A stretch of DNA of 64,000 nt from Pilimelia terevasa (GTDB lineage Bacteria > Actinomycetota > Actinomycetes > Mycobacteriales > Micromonosporaceae), in contig NZ_BMQC01000010.1 of the NCBI RefSeq assembly GCF_014647915.1, positions 1 through 64,000 on the forward strand. The letters are read 5' to 3'. The notes below the pieces were generated by a model that searched no databases, was not told where the DNA came from, and was given only the letters and a program-made list of their open reading frames with translations. The first letter of the stretch is position 1. Each line of letters begins with the position of its first letter. Shown piece by piece: positions 8,468-16,926 of this stretch. The position numbers and the translations under genes were made by a program.

Positions 8468-9532
8468 ATGACCAGCCCCGACGCCGACCTGCTGACACGG
8501 CTCGCCGCCGTGCGCGAGCAGGCCATGGCCGCCGCCGCCGAGGCCACCACCATGGCCGCGCTGGACGACGTGCGCCGGGAGTTTCTGGGCCGCTCGGGCA
8601 CCCTGCTGGCGTTCAGACGCACCATCGGCTCCCTGGCACCCGCCGAACGCAAGACCATCGGCGCCGCGGTCGGCGCCGCCCAAGGCGAGCTGGAGGAGGC
8701 CCTCGCCGCGCGCCAGGAGGCGCTACTGGACTCCGAGCCCGCGCTGACCGAGCCATTCGACGTCACCGTGCCCGGCCTGCTGGTCGCCGGCGGTGAGGGT
8801 GGCCTGCACCCGACCGTGCAGCTGATGTACGACCTCAACGACGCCTTCGCCGCGCTCAACTTCGAGGTCTACTCCGGTCCGGAGATCTCCTCCGAGCTGT
8901 TCGAGTTCGACTACATGAACTTCCCCGCCGACCATCCCGCGCGCGAGTCCATGGACACGTACTGGCTCGCCGGCTCCGATGGCAAGACCGGCGCCCAGCG
9001 GCTCTGTCTGCGCCCGCACCTCACTGGCGCGAGCATCCGCTACATGCGTGAGCACGAGCCGCCGTTCCGGTTTGTCTACCCCGGCCGCGTCTACCGCAAT
9101 GAGTCGACCGACGCCCGGCACGAGCGTGCGTTCTTCCAGTACGAGGTCCTCATCGTCGACCGGGACATTCCGCTGACGGCCGGCAAGTTCCTGGTCGACA
9201 CCATCCTCGACACCGTCTTCGGCAAGCCCGTCGAAACCCGCATGCGCACCGGGTTCTTCCCGTTCGTCGAACCCGGCTTCGAGATCGACATGCGCTGCCA
9301 GGTCTGCGACGGACAAGGCTGCCGCACCTGCCGACAGGTCGGCTGGCTGGAGGTCATGCCCGGCGGCGCCCCGCACCCCAACGTGCTGCGCGCCGGTGGC
9401 CTGGACCCCGACGAGTGGACCGGCTTCTACGTCAACGTCGGCCTCGACCGGCTGGTGATGATGCGCTACGGCATCGACGACGTCCGCCTGTTCCACTCGG
9501 CAGACCTGCGCTTCCTGACCCAGTTCGCCTGA
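8468..9532 (+). CDS. Divergent phenylalanyl-tRNA synthetase alpha subunit homologue
   Basis: 354 residues. An N-terminal coiled-coil (1-90) is followed by the class II core. Visible parts are PADHPARESMDTYWL, RYMREHEPPFRFVYPGRVYRN, FFQYEVLIVD, a CxxC...CxxC cluster (C277, C280, C285, C288) as in Bacillus-type PheS, and motif 3 as NVGLDRL. Several normally fixed positions differ: RTHTSPVQ reads R-P-H-L-T-G-A-S (182-189), GAGMVHPNV reads GGAPHPNV, and GFAFGMGIER reads GFYVNVGLDR, placing Tyr321 at the alanine that shapes the phenylalanine pocket (A294 in E. coli). Inference: an auxiliary synthetase with altered specificity or inhibitor resistance. A housekeeping pheS is presumably elsewhere. 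Confidence 0.8.
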   Translation: MTSPDADLLTRLAAVREQAMAAAAEATTMAALDDVRREFLGRSGTLLAFRRTIGSLAPAERKTIGAAVGAAQGELEEALAARQEALLDSEPALTEPFDVTVPGLLVAGGEGGLHPTVQLMYDLNDAFAALNFEVYSGPEISSELFEFDYMNFPADHPARESMDTYWLAGSDGKTGAQRLCLRPHLTGASIRYMREHEPPFRFVYPGRVYRNESTDARHERAFFQYEVLIVDRDIPLTAGKFLVDTILDTVFGKPVETRMRTGFFPFVEPGFEIDMRCQVCDGQGCRTCRQVGWLEVMPGGAPHPNVLRAGGLDPDEWTGFYVNVGLDRLVMMRYGIDDVRLFHSADLRFLTQFA

Positions 9533-9543
9533 GAGAGGCCCTC

Positions 9544-11961
9544 GTGAAGATCTCCCTGGACTGGGTACGCGACTACGTCGACCTGCCCGCCGACCTCGAC
9601 ATCAAGACCCTCGCCCACGACCTCACCCTCAAGACCGTCGAGGTCGAAGCCTGGACCAACCCCAGCGAACGACTCCACCAGGTCGTCGTCACCCACGTCA
9701 GCGATGTCGTCCCGCTGGGCGACAAGGGCGTGCGGCTGACCTGCGACATCGGCACGGGCACGCCGCTGAGCGTGGCCAGCCGGGTCACCGACCTCATGCC
9801 GGGTCGGGTCCTGGCCCTCGCGCTGCCCGGCGCCCGCCTGACGCCACGCGGCGGCGACCAGTTCCGCGAGGTCGCCGTCCCCCAGGTGATGGGCATCGAC
9901 AGTCAGGGCGTGCTCGTCTGTCCCGCAGACCTCGGCGTGCAGAACCTATTCGCCGGCGGCGACACTGCCTTGCTCGACGCCGCCGATCTCGACGTACCGG
10001 CCGGCACTGCGCTGGCCGAGGCGATCGGGTACGACGACTGGGTCCTGGAGATCGACAACAAGTCGCTCACCAACCGCCCCGACCTGTGGGGCCACTACGG
10101 CATCGCCCGCGAGCTGGCCGCCATCTACGGCCTGTCGCTGAACCCGCTGCCCACCCACGCGCTGCCACCAGCGACCGACGGCCTGCTGGGCGACTTCGAC
10201 CCTGCACTGTGCCGGCGCTTCCTCGCCGTGTCCTTCGACCTCGACCAGCTCGGACCCGCGCCGCTGTGGATGCGCTCCCGGCTCGCCCGCATCGGCGAGA
10301 ACCCCCGCAACCTGTGCGTCGACCTGACCAACTACGTCATGCTCGCCGTCGGCCAGCCCACCCACGTCTATGACGCCGACGGCATCACTACCCCGCTGGG
10401 TGTTCGGGCCGTTGACGCCCCGATCAAGGTCGACCTCATCGCGGGACACACCCGCGAACTCGACCCTGGCACCCCGATCGTCACCGACGCCAACGGCCCT
10501 GTGGCAGTCGCCGGGGTCATCGGCGGCGCCGCCAGCGCCGTCACCGACGACAGCCGCCACTTCGTCCTCGAAGTCGCGAACTTCCTGCCCCAGCCAATCC
10601 GGCGCGCATCCCAGCGGCTTGGCATCCGCACCGAAGGCTCGGCGCGCTTCGAGAAGGACCTCGACACCCCGCGCGTTGACGCCGCCACCGGACTGTTCTT
10701 GCGCCTGCTCACCGACACCGCACCGGACGTCCGCCTGCACGCCAGCCAGGACGTCGCCCACACCACCACCAACCCCGCCACTGTCGCAACCGACCTCAAC
10801 TACCTGTCGACCCGCATCGGGCAACCACTGAGCGCCCACGAAGTGGCACGACCGCTGGAGGCACTCGGGTTCCAGGTCCTCGAACTCGACGGACACCTGC
10901 AGGTCACCGCCCCCACGTGGCGTTCCACCGGCGACATCAGCGGACCCCACGACATCATCGAAGAGGTCGCCCGGATCCGCGGCTACGACACCATCCCAAC
11001 CGCCGGCCTAGCTGTCGCCCTGCGACGAGTTCGGGACCTGAACGCCAAGCCACTCGACCGCGTCGTACGCGAGCAGCTCGCCCGCGCCGGCCTGCGCGAG
11101 GTCGTCACCTACCCGTGGACCAGCGACGCGCTGCTAGCCGCCACAGGCCACGACAAGCAGGCAACCGTCAGGATCGAGGGTGCTCCAGCTCCGGACCGCG
11201 ACAGCCTTCGCCCGTCACTAATCCCCGGCCTGCTCGAAGCCGTCGCCAGCAACCTGCGCTACCGCAGCGAGTTCGGCGTGTACGAGGTCGGCACGGTCTT
11301 CCGCACTGACAGCGCAACCCAGGACGGCAGGCCGGCCGAACACCTGCCGCCCACGCAGGGCCACGTCGCGGCGGCGCTGACCGGCAGCGACGGCGTGATC
11401 CTGTTCCGCCGTGCCAAAGGCATCCTCGATTCCCTCGCTCGGCACGCCCACCTCACCGACCTCGACCTGGACCTGGCTCCCGGTACCGACACCTGGGCCG
11501 ACCAGTCAGCGCGCCTGGCGATCATGAGCGGTCGCCGTCAGGTCGGCACGCTGGGGCTTCTCACCAATCGGGTTCGCCGCACCGCCGGCATCGACGTCCA
11601 CGTCGCGGCCTTCGAGATCAACCTCGGTGCCCTGACCGCGTACACCACCCGCGAGAATGCATACCGGCAGCTACCGGAACACCCCGACTCCGAGTTCGAC
11701 CTTTCCGTCGTCGTCTCAGACACAGTCACCTGGCACGGCATAGCCGCCACGACTCGCGCCGTCGGCCCGCCGGTTCACAGCGTCGCCTACCTCGACGAGT
11801 TCCGCGGCGAATGGGTCCCCGCCGATCACCGCTCGCTGAGCCTCCGCGTGGCGATTCAGGTGCCGGACCGTACACCGACCGCTGACGACATCGGGAGAGC
11901 CCGTCAGAAGGTCCTCGATGCGCTTGCAACGAACCACGGCGCCCGCCTGCGCGAGAGCTAA
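9544..11961 (+). CDS. Phenylalanyl-tRNA synthetase beta subunit homologue
   Basis: 805 residues, about the usual bacterial length. In order: N-terminal MKISLDWVRDYVDLP; a divergent EMAP/OB tRNA-binding domain (~40-150, GARLTPRGG); the B3/B4 editing region (NLCVDLTNYVMLAVGQPTHVYDAD, AGVIGGAASAVTDDS, RTEGSARFEKDLD); B5 (IIEEVARIRGYDTIP); and a C-terminal anticodon-binding FDX-ACB domain (PEHPDSEFDLSVVVSD to the end). It starts at GTG 11 bases after pheS with GAGAGG upstream, so the two form one unit and both subunits of the heterotetramer are present. An intact editing domain argues for a working enzyme. Confidence 0.85.
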   Translation: MKISLDWVRDYVDLPADLDIKTLAHDLTLKTVEVEAWTNPSERLHQVVVTHVSDVVPLGDKGVRLTCDIGTGTPLSVASRVTDLMPGRVLALALPGARLTPRGGDQFREVAVPQVMGIDSQGVLVCPADLGVQNLFAGGDTALLDAADLDVPAGTALAEAIGYDDWVLEIDNKSLTNRPDLWGHYGIARELAAIYGLSLNPLPTHALPPATDGLLGDFDPALCRRFLAVSFDLDQLGPAPLWMRSRLARIGENPRNLCVDLTNYVMLAVGQPTHVYDADGITTPLGVRAVDAPIKVDLIAGHTRELDPGTPIVTDANGPVAVAGVIGGAASAVTDDSRHFVLEVANFLPQPIRRASQRLGIRTEGSARFEKDLDTPRVDAATGLFLRLLTDTAPDVRLHASQDVAHTTTNPATVATDLNYLSTRIGQPLSAHEVARPLEALGFQVLELDGHLQVTAPTWRSTGDISGPHDIIEEVARIRGYDTIPTAGLAVALRRVRDLNAKPLDRVVREQLARAGLREVVTYPWTSDALLAATGHDKQATVRIEGAPAPDRDSLRPSLIPGLLEAVASNLRYRSEFGVYEVGTVFRTDSATQDGRPAEHLPPTQGHVAAALTGSDGVILFRRAKGILDSLARHAHLTDLDLDLAPGTDTWADQSARLAIMSGRRQVGTLGLLTNRVRRTAGIDVHVAAFEINLGALTAYTTRENAYRQLPEHPDSEFDLSVVVSDTVTWHGIAATTRAVGPPVHSVAYLDEFRGEWVPADHRSLSLRVAIQVPDRTPTADDIGRARQKVLDALATNHGARLRES

Positions 11962-12000
11962 TTCCCGGTGGCTGTCTCAAGCAAGAGTACGGCGCGCGGC

Positions 12001-12022
12001 CAACGGCAGAGGCCGGCCGTTG
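12001..12022. terminator. Hairpin in the convergent gap after pheT
   Basis: CAACGGC and GCCGTTG form a 7-bp stem with an 8-base loop in the 83-base gap between pheT (+) and the helicase gene (-). It is placed to end transcription from either side; there is no T-run. Confidence 0.4.
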
Positions 12023-12044
12023 CGCCCGAAAGCTGGAGGTCAGA

Positions 12045-14435
12045 TCACCGCGACATGCTGGCGAGAAAGTCAGCGGCGAGGACGACCGGGGTGCCGCATT
12101 TGATGGCGGCTTTGGCCTTACCGGACTGGGTACCAGCCTCGGCGACAACGAGGACGTCACACTTCTTCTTGGTCACTGACTCAACCCAGATCAGGCCACA
12201 GGCTTCGGCCAGCTTGCGCAAGTCGTCTTTGGATAGTTTGGTGCCGCTGCGGTCGATGACCGTGCCGGTGAAGCACACCCGGGCGCCAGGCACGAACAGC
12301 GTGGCGTGGTCGGCACTGGCGCCCATCCGACCCTCGGCGATGCCCGCGACGGCGGTTCCGAGGAGGCGGTCAACGGCTCTGAGTCGTGTGGCTAGGTCTG
12401 ATGGGATGCTGACCGCGGCGTTGATCGCCGAGGTCAGCTGCTGTTCGACCGCGTGCCGAATCGGCTCGGGAAGGGCCGCGCCAGCGCTGTCGGGTGCTGG
12501 TTCCGCCGTGGTGGCGCCGTCACGGAGGACAGCGCCGACCGCACGTCCGATGTGCAGCAGCGCGGACAGATTCGGCAGGGTGGGTGAGTTCGGTGATGTC
12601 ACAGCCGAGTCACGGGTCAGGAGGAGACAGCCGCAGGCGTCGCCAGCACCATATTCACCGAAGCCCCCATCGTCGGAATCGGTGTCACCCACCCTCGTGA
12701 AGACGGACAGAGCTGCCCTGGCCCGGTCGAGTGCGTTGCCAGCCTGAAGGCCGAGGCGTTCCTGAGATGTGAGGACGCCGGGTGGGAGGTCGATTCCGAC
12801 CGGGAACGGCTCCACGACGTCGAAATGCTTGAGTTCGCCTTCGAGCGCGGACAGCACCTCGTCCGTGCCGACACCCACTGGGGTGAAGCCTTCCAGCAGC
12901 GGACCGAGGGTCGCCCATGCTTGCGCGAGTGTGGGTGCAAGCAGGATGTCGGTGACACCGATGCCGTAGGCCGTGCGCGCGTCGCCGAGGTCGCGTTGGG
13001 GGTTGATGAGTGTGCTGATCGCGGTGCCGTCATCGAAGGCAACGGCTACTTCTATCGGGCGGCGCCGGTCGACGATCCCGTCCCGGCCAACCGTGAGGAC
13101 TCCGATGCCGCAGTACCGCTGCCGGCCGCTCCGATTGGAAGTTTCACGGAGAAAGCGTCGTACTCGGCGGTCTGTCTTCAGGTCCCGGGCGCGCACGGGC
13201 CGAGTGAGGACGAGCCCGTCGAGCGAGGTGCAGCGGCTAAGTGCCACATACACCTGCCCGAAGTCGAACGCGCCGCCGGCCAGGTCTACGACCAGGTGGT
13301 CGAGCGTCTGGCCTTGACTCTTGTGGATGGTGATGGCCCAGGCGAGCTTGAACGGAAGCTGAGTGAAGGTTCCGACGGTTTCATTGCGCAAGGAGCCAGC
13401 GTCGGCGACCGGCCTGGTGACCTCCCACGTGTGCGGCCCGAACTCCGCGGATGTACCGTCGCGAAACTGGGCACTGACGACGAGTTCACCGTTGTGGTAG
13501 CTGACGGTTTCGATTCGACCGATGGTGCCGTTGACCCAGCGGCCGCCCGAGTCGTTGTTGAGCATCATGATCTGGGCGCCGACCTTGAAGGACAGCTCCT
13601 CGTCGGCGGGTGGTTCGAAGTCGTCCAGGTCTCCGGCCCGGACCGCATGTACGGTGTACTTCTCGCCTTCCAGGCGTACGAGACGTTCGTGGTTACGGGC
13701 CCGCACGCTTCGGTTTGTCGGGGCGAGCGTCAACCAGAGGTCGTCATCGGGTGGCTCGAACCCGGGATCGGTTCGTGCGTTGAGCAACGCCTCCACATCC
13801 GTCAGCAGGCTGCCTTCGCGGATGGCGTTGAGGGCATCGGTGAGACGCCGGTCGCCCACCTGCCGAAACACAGTCGTCAGGGCGATCGTCGGAAAGGCTT
13901 CTCGATCGAAGCTATCAGCGGAAAAGAAGTATGGAGTGGCGTAGCGGGTGGTGAAGTGCTCAGTCTCTGCCTCGAGGACCACCGGTGGTAGCTGCAGCAG
14001 GTCACCGACAAGTACGATCTGAACGCCCCCGAAAGGCTCGCCCGGTTGAGGGCCGTACCGTTCCAGTGTCGCTGCCATCATGTCGAAAAGGTCAGCACGC
14101 ACCATCGAAGCTTCGTCGATGATCAGCGTCTGCAGCGTGTTGATGACCTTGACGTTCCCGCCGGGGCGCGATTTGCCGCTCCGGATCTTGTCCAGCGAGG
14201 TAGTCGTGCCGAAGCCGAAAAGGCGGTGGATCGTGTAGCCATCGACGTTCAGTGCGGCAATCCCGGTAGGCGCCGCCACCACGACCCGACGATCGGTATG
14301 CGCCATGAAATGACGAATCAGGGTCGACTTTCCCGTACCGGCCTTCCCTGTCAGGAAGAGGTGACCACCACTGTCGAGGACGTGCAGGGCGCGCTCGAAC
14401 TCATCAGTGCGGACAATGGTGGCTGTGGACAACAC
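12045..14435 (-). CDS. PIF1-like helicase with C-terminal BRCT domain
   Basis: 796 residues. Superfamily 1 motifs: Walker A GKAGTGKST (30-38), Ia APTGIAALNVDGYTIHRLF, Walker B LIIDEASM, motif III VLVGDLLQLPPV, and a late LAWAITIHKSQGQTLDHLVVDL ... VYVALSRCTSLDGL typical of PIF1/RecD-type enzymes. The last ~90 residues are a BRCT domain of the DNA-ligase/RFC kind (ARVCFTGTVIDRSGTKLSKDDL ... CDVLVVAE). Between them is a region with no recognised motif. Such helicases unwind forked or G-quadruplex DNA and are common in accessory DNA. The start is GTG. A small unknown gene lies 45 bases upstream and is probably co-transcribed. Confidence 0.85.
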   Translation of the reverse strand: MLSTATIVRTDEFERALHVLDSGGHLFLTGKAGTGKSTLIRHFMAHTDRRVVVAAPTGIAALNVDGYTIHRLFGFGTTTSLDKIRSGKSRPGGNVKVINTLQTLIIDEASMVRADLFDMMAATLERYGPQPGEPFGGVQIVLVGDLLQLPPVVLEAETEHFTTRYATPYFFSADSFDREAFPTIALTTVFRQVGDRRLTDALNAIREGSLLTDVEALLNARTDPGFEPPDDDLWLTLAPTNRSVRARNHERLVRLEGEKYTVHAVRAGDLDDFEPPADEELSFKVGAQIMMLNNDSGGRWVNGTIGRIETVSYHNGELVVSAQFRDGTSAEFGPHTWEVTRPVADAGSLRNETVGTFTQLPFKLAWAITIHKSQGQTLDHLVVDLAGGAFDFGQVYVALSRCTSLDGLVLTRPVRARDLKTDRRVRRFLRETSNRSGRQRYCGIGVLTVGRDGIVDRRRPIEVAVAFDDGTAISTLINPQRDLGDARTAYGIGVTDILLAPTLAQAWATLGPLLEGFTPVGVGTDEVLSALEGELKHFDVVEPFPVGIDLPPGVLTSQERLGLQAGNALDRARAALSVFTRVGDTDSDDGGFGEYGAGDACGCLLLTRDSAVTSPNSPTLPNLSALLHIGRAVGAVLRDGATTAEPAPDSAGAALPEPIRHAVEQQLTSAINAAVSIPSDLATRLRAVDRLLGTAVAGIAEGRMGASADHATLFVPGARVCFTGTVIDRSGTKLSKDDLRKLAEACGLIWVESVTKKKCDVLVVAEAGTQSGKAKAAIKCGTPVVLAADFLASMSR

Positions 14436-14480
14436 ATCGCTCCGGTCGGTCTGTGGGGTGACGTTGATGCGCTACGAGGC

Positions 14481-15092
14481 TCAGCTCGTCCTGACGAGGT
14501 AGACGCGCTGCGCGAAGCGGGGCGGGAACTCGGCGATCTCAGCGGCGTTCAGGTCACCGGGCATCATCCACGGTGTCGCGCCGGTAGTTGGATGCACCGT
14601 GCGTCGTTGACGCTCGCTCTCGGTAGCCAGCCAGAATGCCCACGCCAGAGCCAAAAAGTTGGCGGTTGCCAACGCGCGTTGCTCGGGCGTGTCTTGGGCG
14701 CCAGAAGCCCGGCGCTTCGCCGGAACTACCGGAAAGCTCGGGTCTACGATCTTGCTCTTCACGCGTTTGCGATAGCGATTGACCGCGGCCAAGATATCGG
14801 CTTGATGTTCTTGCGTCTCAGCCACGAACTCAGTGATGTCGGCTTCCGTGAGTACTGAGCCGTTCCACGGCAACCCAGTGACGGTTGACCCCGGCGTCAA
14901 CACCACGGCGCTTCTCATCGTGAGCGAGGCGAGCTTCGCCGTGGCTTCCGGATCTCGCTCTAGATCGACGACAACCGCGTTGCCATGAGACACACCGAAG
15001 TCGTCGCCCACCGACCTGTTCGTGTTCCACACTGCCGCCCGCGTCGCGCCGGGCTGGTGGTCGACTGTCGCCATTGCCCTTAGCGCCGGCAT
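14481..15092 (-). CDS. Hypothetical protein upstream of the PIF1-BRCT helicase
   Basis: About 203 residues, not recognised. The ATG at 15092 is chosen because GAGG lies 8 bases upstream; a GTG three codons earlier at 15101 is also possible. The sequence is soluble and mixed alpha/beta. Its C-terminal third has a Trp-rich helix (NFLALAWAFWLATESERQRR). There is no signal peptide or membrane segment. It is on the same strand and 45 bases from the helicase start, so it may supply an accessory factor for it. Base composition is lower in GC than the core genes from 18.7 kb on. Confidence 0.5.
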   Translation of the reverse strand: MPALRAMATVDHQPGATRAAVWNTNRSVGDDFGVSHGNAVVVDLERDPEATAKLASLTMRSAVVLTPGSTVTGLPWNGSVLTEADITEFVAETQEHQADILAAVNRYRKRVKSKIVDPSFPVVPAKRRASGAQDTPEQRALATANFLALAWAFWLATESERQRRTVHPTTGATPWMMPGDLNAAEIAEFPPRFAQRVYLVRTS

Positions 15093-15866
15093 GACCGTCA
15101 CCTCAAACTCCGTTCCGTCGCCGCACCGGAACCAGGAGTCTACCTTCCGCGCGCGACCACAGGCCAGAGTGGAATATCGAGTCTAAGTGCATTCAGACCG
15201 AGTCGCCAGCGAATCCAAGCTCTTGTCGTGCAAACACAGCCGACTCTCCGATAACCCGTACTCGGGTCAACGGCGCTCCGCTTGGGGCGCTGGTGAAGTG
15301 GTCCGGGCCGGACGGGCTGCAGCAGCGGAGGCCGTGAGTGGTTGGTCACTATGGTGTTGTCGACGGCCGGGACTGCCCCGGCATCGCCAGGGCAGCGTCG
15401 TGGATCCGGGGTATGAGCGCAGGCGTAACGCAGCCCGGTGTTGGCTGATGATCGACAGTTGCCGGTCGGCGCCTGTAGCTCGCCGCTGTTGGTGGTGCGG
15501 CGAAGGCAAACAGGCCGGCGAGGCCGGCTAGATCGAGGCTGGCTACGCGCACCCCGGCGCTTCGTGGCGCTCGGGCAGGTGGCGTTAGACCTGGCCTGTG
15601 ATTGATCAGCGTAGCTCGATCACCTACCCTTGGGAAGGCACTGTTTCCGCAGGTCGGCGGGGGTGCGAAGGTCGACTGTCCGATCGCGTCCGGGTGGGTG
15701 CGCCTCAGTCCGGGTAGGTACGGGTGGGTCCGGCGATTGAGTGACGCAAGTCACAGCCTGGATGCGGCGAGAGCGGACGCCCAAAGGTGAGCTATCGCCA
15801 CCGATTGTGACGTCGCGCCGAACTCCAGAGGTACCGATAGCCTTCGAGACGAACCCTCCGGACGGC
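15093..15866. other. Gene-poor accessory stretch
   Basis: No frame here has convincing protein character. The only patterns seen are short G-rich near-repeats around 15688-15745 (variants of gtccgggtgggt) and small GC hairpins. No tRNA, IS end or integrase was recognised. Confidence 0.5.
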
Positions 15867-16499
15867 TCAGTCAACGGCGTCGTGAGAATGCAGAGCTGAA
15901 TCGTGGGGTGCGTGGGCGGCCAGCAAGCGGCGGGCGTGCCGTTTCGAAACGCCCAACTCGACGGCGACCTCGCCAGCCGTGATCCCGGGACGAGTGCTGA
16001 TACTTCGTCCCACCCACTGGCTGGGCGACAAGGCCGCCGTCCCGGCAACCGCCGCTTCCGGGGCGGGACGCGTGTCGGGAGCCACCTCGCCGCCGGGCCC
16101 GTTGTCGAGGAGGCTGAAGAGCAGCTTTACGGCGAGCAGCAGCGCCAGCGCGGGCCACCCGGCGACCGCCTTGCCCACCCAGTCCGACCCGCCGACCGCC
16201 ACGTTCGCCGACAGGCTGGCAGCGGTGCCGGCGACCAGCGCCGCCCACGGCAGCCAGCCCGAGCGTCGACCGGCCCTCCGGTCAGCCAGCAGCACGATCG
16301 ACGCGACGATCTCCAGCCCGTCCACCGACAGCGGGAACATGTGCGCCCGCCAGCCGATCTCACCGTGCCGCTCGGCCAACACCGCCATGTGCCCGTACGA
16401 GATCGCCGCGGCGATGCCCGCCAGCCCCACCACCGTGAGACCAGCGGACATCTGCAACCTGTCGCCCTGACGCCGCGACCGCACGGTCGGGCCGCTCAC
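15867..16499 (-). CDS. DUF2637 (SpdA/SpdB-like) membrane protein
   Basis: 210 residues starting at a GTG that overlaps the stop of the small upstream gene (GTGA). Four hydrophobic segments are visible (LTVVGLAGIAAAISYGHM, DGLEIVASIVLL, WLPWAALVAGTAASLSANVA, GWPALALLLAVKLLF). The motifs SYGHM ... MFPLSVDGLEI and SLSANVA are the DUF2637 signature. The C-terminus ends in a helix-turn-helix-like ITAGEVAVELGVSKRHARRLL. DUF2637 proteins are typical of actinomycete plasmids and integrative elements, where they assist intramycelial spread. This supports an accessory origin for the region, although no integrase, excisionase or replication gene is visible here. Confidence 0.75.
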   Translation of the reverse strand: MSGPTVRSRRQGDRLQMSAGLTVVGLAGIAAAISYGHMAVLAERHGEIGWRAHMFPLSVDGLEIVASIVLLADRRAGRRSGWLPWAALVAGTAASLSANVAVGGSDWVGKAVAGWPALALLLAVKLLFSLLDNGPGGEVAPDTRPAPEAAVAGTAALSPSQWVGRSISTRPGITAGEVAVELGVSKRHARRLLAAHAPHDSALHSHDAVD

Positions 16500-16753
16500 C
16501 GGCGACGGTCCTCGGGCGGCAGGAACTGGTTCAGCAGGCGCATCACCCGCACGAACATCGCGTAGCCCTCGTCCGTCGTGTAGACCTCGTCGAGGATCTG
16601 GGGGTCCGGACCCGCCAGCGCGAGGTGGAGCTGACGGATCATCTCTGTCACGATCTTGCTGTGCATCGCAATCGCCGGATCGGCGAAGGCCATATGCTTC
16701 ACTTGTTCGGCAAACAGGTCGATCTTTAGCAATCGGGTGAGAGGGTCGTTCAT
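16496..16753 (-). CDS. Small hypothetical protein coupled to DUF2637
   Basis: 85 residues, helical, soluble (NDPLTRLLKIDLFAEQVKHM ... DEGYAMFVRVMRLLNQFLPP). It overlaps the DUF2637 start by four bases. It begins 13 bases after one copy of the 86-bp direct repeat, so that repeat probably contributes its 5' region. No family recognised. Confidence 0.6.
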   Translation of the reverse strand: MNDPLTRLLKIDLFAEQVKHMAFADPAIAMHSKIVTEMIRQLHLALAGPDPQILDEVYTTDEGYAMFVRVMRLLNQFLPPEDRRR

Positions 16754-16765
16754 CGGGCACCACCC

Positions 16766-16851
16766 CGCCGGGCAGAGCCGACCATAGGTAGGGGAATCGG
16801 GTCACCCGTGACCGTGGTGGTGGTGTTCGCATGGCGACGCCTTCGGCCCAC
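16766..16851. repeat. 86-bp direct repeat, copy A
   Basis: This copy matches 18326-18411 over 86 bases with 13 mismatches and no gaps, exactly 1560 bases apart. The distal half (tgaccgtggtggtggtgttcg and onward) is almost identical. On the minus strand it contains an ATG (16832) opening a reading frame MRTPPPRS that is shared by both copies. It lies directly upstream of the minus-strand gene ending at 16496. Confidence 0.85.
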
Positions 16852-16926
16852 ATATCGGCAATGTCATGATCAACCCGCGATGTGTCGCGGCGATGGTCAT
16901 GCCGGCGGGCAGGGGCCCTGTCTGCC

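Noticed and set aside
15187-15531. Possible 114-codon gene on the plus strand
   Set aside because: Composition is Arg/Gly/Trp/Cys-rich without structure; no ribosome site and no family resemblance.
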